64,000 bases of DNA, from contig JACSYO010000475.1 of NCBI GenBank assembly GCA_016806645.1, forward strand, positions 620,001 through 684,000. Reading direction: 5' to 3'. Below are positions 46,041 to 57,545 of this stretch, one piece after another. The notes beneath the pieces are model-generated. The model did no database searches, was not told the DNA's origin, and worked only from the letters and a program-made list of their open reading frames with translations. Source of the DNA: Ophiodon elongatus. Lineage: Eukaryota > Chordata > Actinopteri > Perciformes > Hexagrammidae. Made by a program: the position numbers and the translations under genes. Position 1 is the stretch's first letter, and each line of letters begins with the position of its first letter.

Positions 46041-47039
46041 GTCGGCTTCTTGAAGCTATATCGTGCTGTCCAGAAACTATTGAATACTGACTGCATGAGC
46101 TTGTCCGACCTAACAACATTGAAGGAGGATGAAATGAAAAAAATTATTCTGCAGGAAACCTTAAGTCAGACAAGTCATAACAATGCAGCCTGCATGATAA
46201 TGTGCCTGTTGAAAACATCTACTTTATTTGTGGTACTCTCAATCAGCAATAGTGGCCTGTATGGATTAAGTGGATATTATGACCGTCCCTCTTGAACATC
46301 ACACCAAAAGATACTGTGATCGAGAAGACGAGACTAAACACTGGCTATTGAAAGAAAGTATGCAAATAAATCATGGCACAGAATTCTCGTGACATACTCC
46401 CTGTACAGCTCTCTCTTAATTACCCTTTGAAAGATAAAGGCTGGGACTGACCGAATGAGGTAGAGAGGGGGGAAGACAGGAAGGGGACCAATTAAATGAG
46501 GAGAACAAAAGAGGAATACAAGATGAATAAAGTGGAGAGCCCCAGAGATGATGCTTAGTTATGATAAAAGCCAGTTTGTTTAAAGTGGTTATTACACAAC
46601 ATAATAATCATTCAATGGTTTCACTTCAGACTACACTTTCAAGCAACATTCTAATGGTAATATATTGCATTTTAATTTGACATGTTTTCACTTCAAAAAA
46701 TGTCTCCAAGGGTTTATGTCCACTATTTAGCTTTTCCCTGCTGCCAGATGTCACTGAAAACATCCCAGTTAATAGTAAATTAGGTCTTATGACATTGACA
46801 GCTCAGAGAACACAATCAATGAAGTAATAAAAGTTAAGAGAAAAATAAGAAGTTTAAGTGAAGTGATTTTTGTACTTAAAGAGGTGCTTAACAAGCAACA
46901 GTTTTACTCCAGAGTGTTTTCATTACACAAATAGTAAAGTATAGGTGACTGAATAATAATTAAAAAAAAAACGTCATGCTTTCCAGGTATGCAACCTTTT
47001 GTGGCTGTGAAAAAAAAGGTCTGTTATGCTGCGGCGCTT
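46041..47039. other. Unassigned non-coding DNA
   Basis: No exon or repeat recognised. The plus frame 45951-46295 crosses unrelated sequence and has no domain. Confidence 0.45.
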
Positions 47040-47339
47040 TTGGGAAGTGGTTGGAGGTAGGAGTAGATGATTTGTTGTACAAAGTGACTGACACCACTAT
47101 CACAGTGTTTCCCCTATTGGAGTTTTATTTTGCGGAGTCAGAAGTTATATAGATTGTTCAATGACACAACAAGGACTTTAGACTCATATTGTACACAGTT
47201 GTAGATGTCAAATTACGTTTAATAAAATGCTTCAAGATATCAGATCAGATTAGTCCCTATGACATTTCTCCAGACCACGGATACATTGATTTTCTGTGTT
47301 TTAGCATTCGGTCAGCGGAAATGAGGTAGTACAATGAGC
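47040..47339 (-). repeat. Dispersed repeat family B, inverted copy
   Basis: The best part, 47275-47339, is the reverse complement of 49381-49445: 65 bases align without gaps at 57 positions. Several of the eight differences are CpG-type transitions. Upstream words GGAGTTTTATTTTGCGGAG and CAGATCAGATTAGTCCCTAT suggest that the element extends left to about 47040. Confidence 0.7.
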
Positions 47340-48004
47340 GCGCAAAGCAAATGGCAAAGTATATTGACAGATTGTTGTTGAAAGTTACATGGTATAATAA
47401 CAAGTTTAACAACCATCAATTGTGTGACTTTCAGCGGACTATCTCTTTAATCAATGAGCTTTAATTGCCTAAACATAACTGAACCTCAAGGTGGCAGATC
47501 AAAACCAAACATCGCTGTTCTGCTGATAGGGGTGATTGATCAGAAAATACAAACAAGGCTACATGGCTTTTTTATTTTATGAATCTGAATTCAACAATAA
47601 ATCTCTAAGTGGAATCAAATTACGTGGGCTAGTATGTGCCGAGAAGAAAACAATGTTAGTTAGGCAGTTTTTACAGATTTTCATCCACAGATTGGTTTGA
47701 CTTGGTTATGCCCAATTTATAATAAATGTGACTCTCTGGAGGTGAGGACAACTCAGAATATGCATCAGAGTGGAAAAAGGTAATTAAAACAATAAATGAA
47801 AACATGGAATTACAGAATAATTACTGCAAAGGTCGGTCAAGTCAATTTGATTTATGTAGCCTCATATCACAAACACAAAAGAAGCAAGAGTGAAGGACAT
47901 GAATCACATGGATGGGAGAATGAAACAAACGCACAAAGGGAGAGAAAGATTTTTAGGTTATTGATATCCTTGTTACATCCATGCCACAAAAGCATATTGA
48001 GTTG

Positions 48005-48009
<5 letters not shown>
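47340..48009. other. Unassigned; small LINE-tail fragment at 47832-47880
   Basis: 47832-47880 (GTCAAGTCAATTTGATTTAT, GTAGCCTCATATCACAAA) is a short inverted relative of the (TTGAA)n-tail repeat at 9461. The remainder is unassigned. Confidence 0.45.

Positions 48010-48071
<62 letters not shown>
48010..48071. repeat. (GA)n microsatellite
   Basis: About 60 bases of GA units with two interruptions (GCGA and GACA). Confidence 0.95.
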
Positions 48072-48270
48072 CCAATATAAAAAAGAAAGAATAATAAAAA
48101 TTCTACCTATATATAAATTTACAATATAGATGTCAGACCTAAAGGGACATTTATTTAATGTGCCCTGTTGTTACTGCAGGAGACACAAACACACATTCAA
48201 ATGGTCAGCTCTTACCAGTATCTCCAATATATAAATGTCAGTGAAATCGAATGTGCTCTGTTGTCACTGG

Positions 48271-48316
48271 ACACACATACACACACACAAACACACACAC
48301 ACACACACACACACAG
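48271..48316. repeat. (CA)n microsatellite
   Basis: CA units over 46 bases with two AT or AA interruptions near the left end. Confidence 0.95.
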
Positions 48317-48389
48317 ACTCCCCCATGTGACTGTCTCCAATTACTGAGCAGGTGCACATGGGCAGGTCTTCTAGAAAAGGTCATCCATC

Positions 48390-48421
48390 GTGTGTGTGTG
48401 TGTGGGAGGGGGGCGGGGGGG
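48390..48421 (+). repeat. (GT)n followed by G-rich run
   Basis: Seven GT units lead into GGGAGGGGGGCGGGGGGG at 48404-48421. This run can be divided into four groups of three G with short loops and so fits a G-quadruplex pattern on the plus strand. Confidence 0.9.
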
Positions 48422-48820
48422 TTGTGTCAACGCCATGCCCTCAATTTCATCACCAATCTTCTATCGTGTTTCCTTTGAATTTACCTCGATAGTTATTCAG
48501 CTGCTTGGTTTGTTTGTTTAGATAACATGCTCATGCGCATAAACACACTCACACAATCTGAGGAGGGCACTTGTTTTAATGCTCAGTCACATCCAATATG
48601 TCCATTTCTGCCCAAGTGGTCAATGGATGGAAATGGAGCCTGAAACATAATGGTTTGAAGTGATACTCCTACCAAAATCTTATTTTTGTACCACTCTGCC
48701 TTTTGCCTTTGTGTGGCTGCAACAAACATAATTTTCGATTAATCTGTTGATTATTTTTTTCAATGAATCAAATCGTTAAGTCTGTAAAATGTCACAAAAT
48801 AGGGACAATAGCCCATCATA
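48422..48820. other. Unassigned non-coding DNA
   Basis: No feature recognised. Confidence 0.45.
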
Positions 48821-49228
48821 GGCCATGGTTACACTTTTTCATGCGACTTCTGTGATCTGATTCACCAGATCTGAACTCAGCCGTGTTCACATATCTTTGT
48901 CGATACTTGATACTGTGTGTATGTGATCTGCCTGATCTGGTCGGGATCTGATATATTTTGTGGTCAAAGAAGCAGCTGAAAATGCTGGTCACTCCCCTAA
49001 AATTCTTCACAATCAAAGTTCCCTGTCATTTCGGCATTTTAATCTTCCTCGCTATATTATTAGTAGTCTTGATTTATTGAAGAATGGCTGCTAACAAAGC
49101 TCTGCTAATTCCGTGATAAACACATTTTCCTATCAAATATTCACAATAAAAGTCCCCCTTTTTTGTTATTTAAAAGCTTAATTTTGAAGCAGCATAATCA
49201 GGAAATGTTGGGTTTTCATCAGCAGTAA
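48821..49228 (+). repeat. Dispersed repeat family A, copy 2
   Basis: The longer copy of the repeat at 37859-38162, about 11 kb away and in the same orientation. It has an extra middle section with repeated GATCTG words (TGTGATCTGATTCACC, GATCTGCCTGATCTGG), the sort of sub-repeat that hAT-like elements bear near their ends. Confidence 0.75.
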
Positions 49229-49380
49229 CTAAACACTACTCACACAGCGGGTATCAGATGTGCTCCAGCCACAATATTCCTCCTCTCTTCCCTTTGCTCT
49301 CACTCAGGAGAGGAACTCACCTGTGGGAGGAGGAAGATAACTAGACTTACCTTTTATAAATTCTGGATACATTATTAGTC
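49229..49380. other. Unassigned spacer
   Basis: Short spacer without a gene. Confidence 0.5.
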
Positions 49381-49445
49381 GCTCATTGTGCTACCTTACT
49401 TCCCCTGACCGAACGCTAAAACGCAGACAATCAACGTATCCGTGG
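49381..49445 (+). repeat. Dispersed repeat family B, forward copy
   Basis: Inverted partner of 47275-47339 (57 of 65 positions match), and related to 44155-44245. Confidence 0.8.
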
Positions 49446-50538
49446 TTTGGATAAATGTCAGTGACTGTGCTGATATGTCTGTCTGGATTGTGCCTACATG
49501 CCGTCCCCACCTCACTGAGATACAAAACTCAATGTGAACCCTTGGTTGGTTCAAAATGCAAAGATATTGAATTTACAATGATTAATGAATAGAGAAGTAC
49601 CCACATTTGACGACCTTGAACCAGCAAATATTTGGTGTTTTTCTTTCATTCCTTTCTTCCTATTATTTGACCATTAATATTGTATCTAAATTAATTTCCT
49701 GTCTATTCATTTATCAGCCCTATAATTGTTGGAGCTCTACTCAGAAATGAACTTGTAACAAGGCAGCTGTGGTCAGTTTAAAATAATATCGGTAACAATG
49801 ATAACACAGTTAGAGTGCAGAAAAAGTACCAATAGAAACTTCTTAAACACCTCCTGCTGCATAACGCACTTCTCCACACACCACAAGTTTTTTCTGTTTC
49901 AAATAAAAATAAAACTCTGAATACACTGTTTTTGTGTCAAGCTGTCACCTTCCTCAAAACTCAGAATCTCAACTGAAAATATACATGAATATTTTGACAT
50001 TTTTCATGTACTTAAAGTGTAGTTTGGTGACATGTCTGTGTCATCCAGGCCCCCATTTCACTGCTGCCATCGGGCAAGCACTATCACAGCACCAAGACAC
50101 ACACACCACTTGTTTTACAGACAACTTGTCAACAGTCAATATCAACAAGACTTTTCAATAGTCTCAGGGACAAGTCGCCAAAAACATACTGCGCTATCGG
50201 TTATTTATTAAAGACTATTCACTTCATTTTTTGTATTATTGTTTTCAAGTATAGTTCTTTCTACTGCATTTGAGAGTATATAACTGCATACATGTTGACT
50301 GAAGAGCAGCCAGGGTCTACATTTTTCATTGTATGGAACATCTGCATTTTTGAAATATTTGCCCGTGGGGTTCAACCTGAACTTTCAGATCGTGAGTGGG
50401 GCCTGAAGCGGCCCATTGGTTGATTTTAGTGGTGCAAGGGTGTACACGTCTTGCTAGCTAGCTAAAGAGGGACCGATATTGTACTTACATTAATGTTGCA
50501 ACAGTAGTGATGACTTGTGTGGATTATTTAACTATAAT
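49446..50538. other. Unassigned non-coding DNA
   Basis: No exon recognised. The last 100 bases before 50539 are the left side of the hAT-like relic that resumes after the LINE insertion, or neutral flank. Confidence 0.4.
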
Positions 50539-50550
50539 ATGATTTAGCAC

Positions 50551-51104
50551 GTGTGCGGCTGAAGCAGTAAAACAGGCGCTGCACCGGACCGTCTTGGTGA
50601 AGAGGAGCTGAGCCGGAAGGCAAAGCTCTCAATTTACTGGGCGGTCTACGTTCCGACCCTCACCTATGGTCACGAACTCTGGGTCGTGACCGAAAGAACG
50701 AGGTCTCGGATACAAGCGGCCGAAATGAGTTTTCTCCGTAGGGTGGCCGGGCTCAGCCTTAGAGATAGGGTAAGGAGCTCGGACATCCAGAGGGAACTTG
50801 GAGTTGAGGCGCTACTCCTTTGTATCGAAAGGAGTCAGCTGAGGTGGTTCGGGCATCTGATCAGGATGCCTCCTGGACGCCTCCCGTTAGAGGTTTTCCA
50901 GGCACGCCCACCTGGTAGGAGGCCCCGGGGAAGACCCAGGACACGCTGGAGGGATTATATCTCCAGCTGGCCTGGGAACGCCTCGGGATCCCAGAACGAG
51001 CTGGAACGTGTTGCGGGTGAGAGGGAAGCCTGGGTCGGCCTGCTAGGCCTGCTGCCACCACGACCCGACCCCGGATAAGCGGAGGATAATGGATGGATGG
51101 ATGG
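50551..51104 (+). mobile_element. 5'-truncated Rex3/RTE-like LINE insertion with 12-bp duplication
   Basis: ATGATTTAGCAC occurs at 50539-50550 and again at 51105-51116, bracketing 554 bases that encode the C-terminal end of the Rex3-like polyprotein: AVYVPTLTYGHELWVVTERT, then RSRIQAAEMSFLRRVAGLSL, then LRWFGHLIRMPPGRLPLEVF, then RRPRGRPRTRWRDYI, ending LLPPRPDPG. A 1-base loss in GTGAAGAGGAGCTGAGC breaks the frame near 50610, and a pair of compensating indels near 50965-51000 scrambles about a dozen residues. The 3' end is GATAAGCGGAGGATAATGG followed by GGAT units, the tail type of Rex3. It is the only one of three family copies here with a true 3' end and target duplication. Confidence 0.9.
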
Positions 51105-51116
51105 ATGATTTAGCAC

Positions 51117-51790
51117 TTTACCCCAGGAGCAAAAACTGGAAATAAGAAATTGGGACCATGTCGACCGGATGACTTAATCATATTTCAGATGAATTCAACC
51201 ACAAGTGGTTCAAAAGGAAAACTTGGTTAACTGCTAGCATATATGAATGAATGCCCTGTTCTGCTTTCCATGTCTTCTTTTCAGAGGTGAAACTGTCTGG
51301 AGAGCAAGTGGATTTAAAGACCAGACACATCTTTCAGAAAAGCTTGTAAAACATGAGAGTTGTGCATCACATGTGGATAATGCCAAGTTAGACTTACTGG
51401 GAACTACGAACGTTGGCTCTCAGCTTGACGGTGCGTACAGACGTGGTATTGAACAATACGACCGTTAGACTGAAGAAAACAGATATGATCTTGGCAGACT
51501 TATCACCTGTATAAAACTTTGTTGAAAATCAGAATGGCTTTGCATGGACATAACCAGTCTGCCGGTTTGTTAAACCATGGCATTTTTAGATGCATATTTG
51601 AGATTGTGCGAAGGAGACTCCAGGCTAAAGAACCAATATGATGCTCAGCCCTATTTAAAGGGCACTTCAGCCATTATTCAAAACAAACTTTTGAATTGCA
51701 TGTACAATGTTTACAAGGATAAAGTTGCTCAACAGAGGACAAATGCACCTTTTGTCGTCAAATCCGTGTGATTTTAGATGGCATTATTCG
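51117..51790 (+). pseudogene. hAT/ZMYM1-like transposase relic
   Basis: Reading across frames gives LGPCRPDDLI, then FNHKWFKRKTWLTAS, then NALFCFPCLLFRGETVWRAS (the Cys-x-x-Cys TTF-type zinc finger), then TNVGSQLDGAYRRGIEQYDR, then NRYDLGRLITCIK, then a segment with SRLKNQYDAQPYLKGTSAII and QNKLLNCMYNVYKDKVAQQ. This order is that of the N-terminal half of zinc finger MYM-type protein 1-like and related hAT-derived transposases. Frameshifts and stops break it repeatedly (for example after RGIEQYDR and before NALFCF). The catalytic core is not reached. The Rex3-like element inserted at its left edge, so the relic is older. Confidence 0.75.
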
Positions 51791-53386
51791 CATGGAGTGC
51801 ACTGGCTCTGTGAATTCTGAGCAAACCAGATGAAGGGAAGCTGTTTTAAACACCTACTACTTTTTGCTTTGTATATTTTCCCACTCGACACAAATTGACA
51901 AAGAGGGCATATTGCACACTGACAGTATGCCTTACATCATCCTGCTGACTCTTGACACATCACTGACTTTAGACTAGATCATTAGGAGTCTCTGTCACAC
52001 ACAGCCCACATGATAAGAGTCCAAAACAACCAAGTCGACAATCAGCTGTTTTTGTTGTCAATTGGTGGCCTGGCACTTGAAATGAATGCATGATCTCACA
52101 GTGTTTGTCCAGTAACTGTTCAGTTGTTGAGTCGTGATTATCAACACATTTTTCAGATCATTGCAGTGACTTAGATCACCAGTGATGGTCAGGCTCTCAC
52201 TCTGGCAGATCATTTAAAGATATCATGTCAGTACAAGAATGTGTTGTGTTCTTTTAAAAAGAGAAAACAATAACTCTGTTTAGGTGTCTGAAAGATCAGT
52301 AATACACTCTCTTTTACAAACAGTGTGAGATGATTTCTTTTAAAATCCCCTCAATCAATTGTTTTGACATTTCCTGTGTCGGTGCATCGAAAACAAGCTG
52401 ACCTGGTTTCACAGACCTGAATACAGAGCCATTCCACAAAACACACAAACAGCATGACAGAGCAGAGAGTCAGGCTGAAACAGCGGGATGGATTTAAGTA
52501 AAGACAGGAAGAGGAAAAGAAAGAGGGGGTAAAAAAATGGAAGAAACTGAGAAAAGTTACTGGAGGACTAAAACTAATGGCAACTTTACAAACTGGAAAT
52601 GTGCGAGCGTTCTTTGAGCTCTTTTGCACATTTTACCAGCGGTGACAGCAATGCTCATAGTGTTGTCACCTCGTGTGTCATCATGGAAAAATGTGGTCCT
52701 GGAGACACACGGAAATTAATGACTAATTCACACTTGTGCTGTAAAGCTTGCAGAGCTCCCACAAAAGCCCCAGAGATGGTTTGCAAAGCCCGCAGAGAGC
52801 CCCAGAGATGCGTCAAGCACTTCCTGACAAATATGAGTATGCGGCAGGCACCACGGACACCACAGAAGTTTGATTGAACATCAGAGCCGGGAGGTGGGGT
52901 ATCCAGACATTTACTCACATCTGACACAACAACAACAAGAAGCACAGTGGACCAGTTTGAAGAAAGGCTTGCCGAGCACCGATGCATCTTCTGATGACTA
53001 TAAAACTATAATGTGAGTCACAATTCCTGGAAGGATATTATTGAAGAGCTGGAGAGTGATATTGGAGGATGTAACCAAAAATGGAAGCTTCTAATAGACA
53101 CATTTCTGAAAATAAGAAATAAGTCAAAGCTCTTTGGAGAAATTCCATGTTCTTAAATAACCCTCAGTTATAGTATATATTTTTTCCTATCACAGTGATA
53201 CAGTGAGGTGCAGTTTTAGTGAGTTATTGCTGTATAATTTCAGAGTGGAAATCTATAAGGGAAAATATAATGGCATCTGCTCAATTTTCACATCGCATAA
53301 ATTCAACTGTATTGCAAAAATGCATCTAAAAGAAAATGTGTTAACACAATGTCATAACAGTCATGGAGGTTACAACATTTTAAAGC
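51791..53386. other. Unassigned; purine-rich patch near 52480-52560
   Basis: No exon recognised. The plus frame 52599-52877 has no domain. The GA-rich patch opens minus frames rich in Ser/Phe. Confidence 0.45.
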
Positions 53387-53692
53387 TACTACAAGGAACT
53401 TTGTGGTGAGAATGTTAGTGTTTCCAGCACCAGAGTCCCTTTAGAAAACCTACTGCAGCAGGTCTGACAGTGTGGTGATCAGTCCTTCTGACTGCAGGTC
53501 AAGGGCGGCAGCAAAGCTCTGATCTGGGTCTGTGCGCAGTGGGCTGGTGACACCCTGGAGTCTGAGCTGAAGGATTTTCTGGTGAACCTGCATGATTTCA
53601 TCTGATTTAGCACGGAATCTGACCTGGTGGCATCGCTGACGAGCATTGAGTTTAACTATAGAGCCAATCTTCTCGATGAAGGTCTTGTTCAC
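53387..53692 (-). pseudogene. Gene-like tail with repeat 3' flank, copy B; function unknown
   Basis: The minus frame from about 53692 to a TAG at 53450 reads VNKTFIEKIGSIVKLNARQR, then VRFRAKSDEIMQVHQKILQL, then LRTDPDQSFAAALDLQSEGL, and ends TTLSDLLQ. It looks protein-like (charged, helical, no low complexity) and lies 7.6 kb from a frame with the same LLQ-stop and the same downstream repeat. The frame upstream hits TAA at once, so this would be a terminal exon or a truncated relic. No family is recognised. Confidence 0.4.
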
Positions 53693-56600
53693 TTATGTAG
53701 GTCATATAGAGGCATCATTATTAAATTGAGACTATTTCACAACATGTTAAGATTTCCTCACAGTAACTTTAATGTGATGCAGAATAATACTATCTTCCTT
53801 AACTGTATGTCGCAATGTCATTTCAGCTTGACGAAGAGGATCTATCCAGCCCACTGAGTTAAATCGCCCCAGTTGCCTAGCAATTCTCTGCAATCTGTTT
53901 CAGGCTACCTCACCAATACATTTGATGAAGAGCAGACCAACATTACACCCCCTCCATCAGGCTAACATTGCACCCGTGTGCACCTGCTCCATCATCTGCC
54001 TCTTCAAGCTTCAGGGCCTCTCCGTTACCACCATCCAGACCAGTTAAGAGGAAGATGGAAAAGAGTGAAATCCTTCTTTGCCTTGATGACATTGCTAGAG
54101 AGCTGCTCGGCTCGGTGTTGATGATGAGTACACACGATAGAGACAGATTGTTGCTGACTCCTTGAAAAAGTTTCCCAGACAGGGGAAAATCTGTGGCCAA
54201 ATTTTAAATCCATCAAATCCTCTTTGAGATTGAGCAGAGCCTTGCAAATCAGCAGCCAGAAGAGAGCCAGAAGGACAGATAAATGCTGTAACCGGCACCG
54301 AGTAGTTTCACTCATTCACCCTTATGTGTATACACACACACATATACGCATACATGCTCAGGGTTTGTGTCGTTTGTATATACATGCATTTTAAACAAGT
54401 TAGATATACATTTATTTTCCATTGTATGTGAACAATTCTCCATTAGTTGCATAAAACGTTTGTTAAATCTATAAGCTTCAAACCTGTAAAAATAGATGCT
54501 GTTTATTTAGAATGTAATTTTTTCTTGAACTACACCATTTTTAAGCCAAAAATCTATTAAAATGTGTAACACTTTAATTTAATTGCTGAAACATATGCTG
54601 AAATATTTGATGAATTAATCAGATTGACAAATGTATCGTTTTGACTCTTGGATGGCAAATCATGTGATATCTTTTGTTGTTTTGAACAAGACAGGTTGCA
54701 GTCTGTTTTAGTTGAGTCTTCCCCCTCTGATGTTCTGCTCTTGACACGGTACACTTCCTTGTGGGCACTGGAAGAAAGTGCAGAGATAAATGTGAAAGCC
54801 CATGGCAACCCTTGAAGCCATAGCGTTGGGCAGACGACCTGAATGAATAATAGTTGCTCCTATAGTTGAAGTAATTGCTGCCAGATCTTGATAGAGGTTT
54901 TATAGCTGCATGCTTTCCATACTTCTGACACAACAAAGTTCTAAATTTCAGAAGTCTTGGGCAATGTCAGCCCGCTTTGATGATGTTGGGGGAGAGATAG
55001 AATCCTTCTCCGGGGCCAACCACAATGCATGGCAGACTTCAGAGACGATGCATAACACAGCGGTGGACCCGAGTCTTTAGCTAGCTGCAACGCTCTGATG
55101 GGAAGCACCTGAGGCGAGGACCCAGAGTGTGACAGCCAATCTTTCAGCAACACCAACTGGAGCACTGTGGATGGCTTGTTGATTCAGAAATGGATGCTAG
55201 TGATGCATCAAATCCTCATACCGACTAGCAGACATCCTGAAATACCTGAAGTGCATCTCCGCATCCATTGCTCCCATTTGCTGCACAAGCAGGCTACACT
55301 CTCCGTGGTTGTATTAAGAGGCCGCACGTACCTCCTCCTCATTTGTTTCTCTCTTTTTCTCCTCATCATCCGACTCTTCCATCAATTGTTTTTGTTGTGT
55401 TGGGCCAAACTTACTTGAAACTATTGAATCACGCTTGTCAAATTTATCAATGACCGCCTGACAAAGGATCAGTAAAAGGAAGGTCCAAATGAAAAATAAA
55501 TGACATGCTAGACGCCATCTGCTGCAGTACTATGTATGCTTGGCACGCAGGAGAGGTGCCACAGAACGCATAGGCAAACAGCCATTGAAGTAAATAAATC
55601 ATAAATAACACAGACGCAATACTGAGTACTTTTTCATGTGTTTATATGTATCAGAAAAGTATTTTTTGGTTTTGTGAGAGAAAACTCCATATTACAAAAA
55701 GGGGGCAGCTTTTCACTGCTACTACTCAGCCCATGCAATAAAAATGTACAGTCAAGAGTTATTGAAAAAGAATACACTAAATTAAATATGTGATAAACTG
55801 AATGGTTGGGATGGAGATAAGAGTTGCTTGCCAAGAGCCTCAGCCATCCTGTGCCACTAAAGGGAGCTGTGTGGTCCTTGGATCTTTTGATAGTTTGTTG
55901 ATTGGATTAAATCAAAGTGGCAGAAACGAGAAAATGACTCATATTTTCGTTTGGTCTTTCCCCACAAAGAGACCACTTTCTCAGGCAAAAGAGCATGCAG
56001 CAGCTCAAGCCACAGCGCCTTGTGGGCACTCTATTTCTTCATCCTCTCATGTTGTGCTGAGAGCAGACTGGATACTAAAGTAACTCACTTATGTCTCTCG
56101 AGGTACAAGTAGTATTACATGACAGGACTGGCCGGGGCCAGATGGTTAACATGCTAATTTAAGTAGATATCTATGCAACACAATACACAGACGTCTTAAA
56201 ACCAATAGCTACATTATTGTAGCAGTTCAAAGTTAAACTGGAAGTTGTTGTGGTTAGTTTTGTCAGCTGTAGGTAATAATCTCCTCTGTAGACATTTTAT
56301 TATTAAAATCCTCTGATACCTGCAAGCTCAATACAAATGCCAGTTTAAAGTATGCTCTTCTATCAGCTCTGGATCAAGGTTTGTCATCCTCCCTTAGTTT
56401 TCTGTTCTAGTGGAGAGCACATTTGGACACCACAGTGACATTAAAAAAATGGTGCACTCACACACAAAAGAGCAAGTGTGTTTCACAGAAAGGTCAATGC
56501 TACTTTGGCATTGGAAACTGGAGAGAAGAGGACAGCGGCAAAACAAACAACAGATGCAACGGAAAAGGTTAAGAGACTACGAACAAATATGTGATGGATT

Positions 56601-57044
56601 TCTTTTCTTTTAAAAAGTAAAAAATTTAATTTTCAGGTATTTTATTGAAACTTGTGGGCTCACATAATCTGCTTTATGTATTTCTTTGACACATTGTATT
56701 CATTTTGTATGAATAAAATTGTTCTAGAGATAGTGTCCTCTCCAGAAAATTGACACCATAGGTTTGTGTTAAAATAGTTTGGATAATTGCCTCTTATGTG
56801 CAGCTCCAAAGAATATTCAGATAATATTTGCTGATGGCTGGACATTTCAAAAGAGACAACTCAAGACCAATATGCAAAGTAAAATAAATAAATAATTGCA
56901 AAATAAGCTCCATTCAGAAATATATGTATGCAGTAGTTCACAACAGGCTGTGGAATGTTGTGATTACATCACAGCTAAGGGGCGTTGTTTGGCCCTCAGC
57001 TGTATGTAAGAGATGGATGTAGTCAAGGTGATGTCATCGGATGG
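53693..57044. other. Unassigned non-coding DNA
   Basis: About 3.3 kb. A plus frame at 53968-54165 includes PVKRKMEKSEILLCLDDIAR, mildly protein-like but unsupported by splice sites or a family. The rest holds short chance frames. No named repeat recognised. Confidence 0.4.
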
Positions 57045-57545
57045 TTTGTGGACAACGGTCTTAAAGCTTCAAGTTTAGCATTTTGTCCGTCACCATCTTA
57101 GTTTTTGGCTGTTGCCATCTTGGTTATTTAGAACCAGAAGTGATATGAGAAGGTGGAGCTAACTACAACCAAACACTGAATAAGACATTTTTTATGTGAC
57201 CAGAATGTTAATTAGCTAAAACACACTGTGAAAGGGTTCAAGTTCTAATACGAAAACACGGACATCTCCATTCCAAATCAATCACAAGGTAGCCACGCCC
57301 CTAAAGCATACCCTGCTTTATCATCTCTTTTACCATAAATGGGACCAAAGTTTACTAAATAAACATCATGCTGTTTGGAACTAGCAATTGAGACCATAAA
57401 GTTGTGTTACAGTGTTTACTAAGGTAATAAATATTGTGAGAAGTAGGGTCATTTTCTCATATACGTCTATACAATCACTCGCCCCAACATGGCCATTAGA
57501 AAGAACGCGGCTTTAGGGCACTTCCGCATTGGCTTCACTTTTCAG
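57045..57545 (+). repeat. Common fish interspersed repeat, family unnamed
   Basis: Words such as GTTGCCATCTTGG, AACCAGAAGTGATATGAG, GGTAGCCACGCCCCTAAAGC, AAGTAGGGTCATTTTCTCAT and CACTTCCGCATTGGCTTCAC appear in this order in a very common percomorph repeat. No coding frame. Confidence 0.65.

Noticed and set aside
53968..54165. Plus frame with PVKRKMEKSEILLCLDDIAR
   Set aside because: Mildly protein-like, but no family, acceptor or donor supports it.
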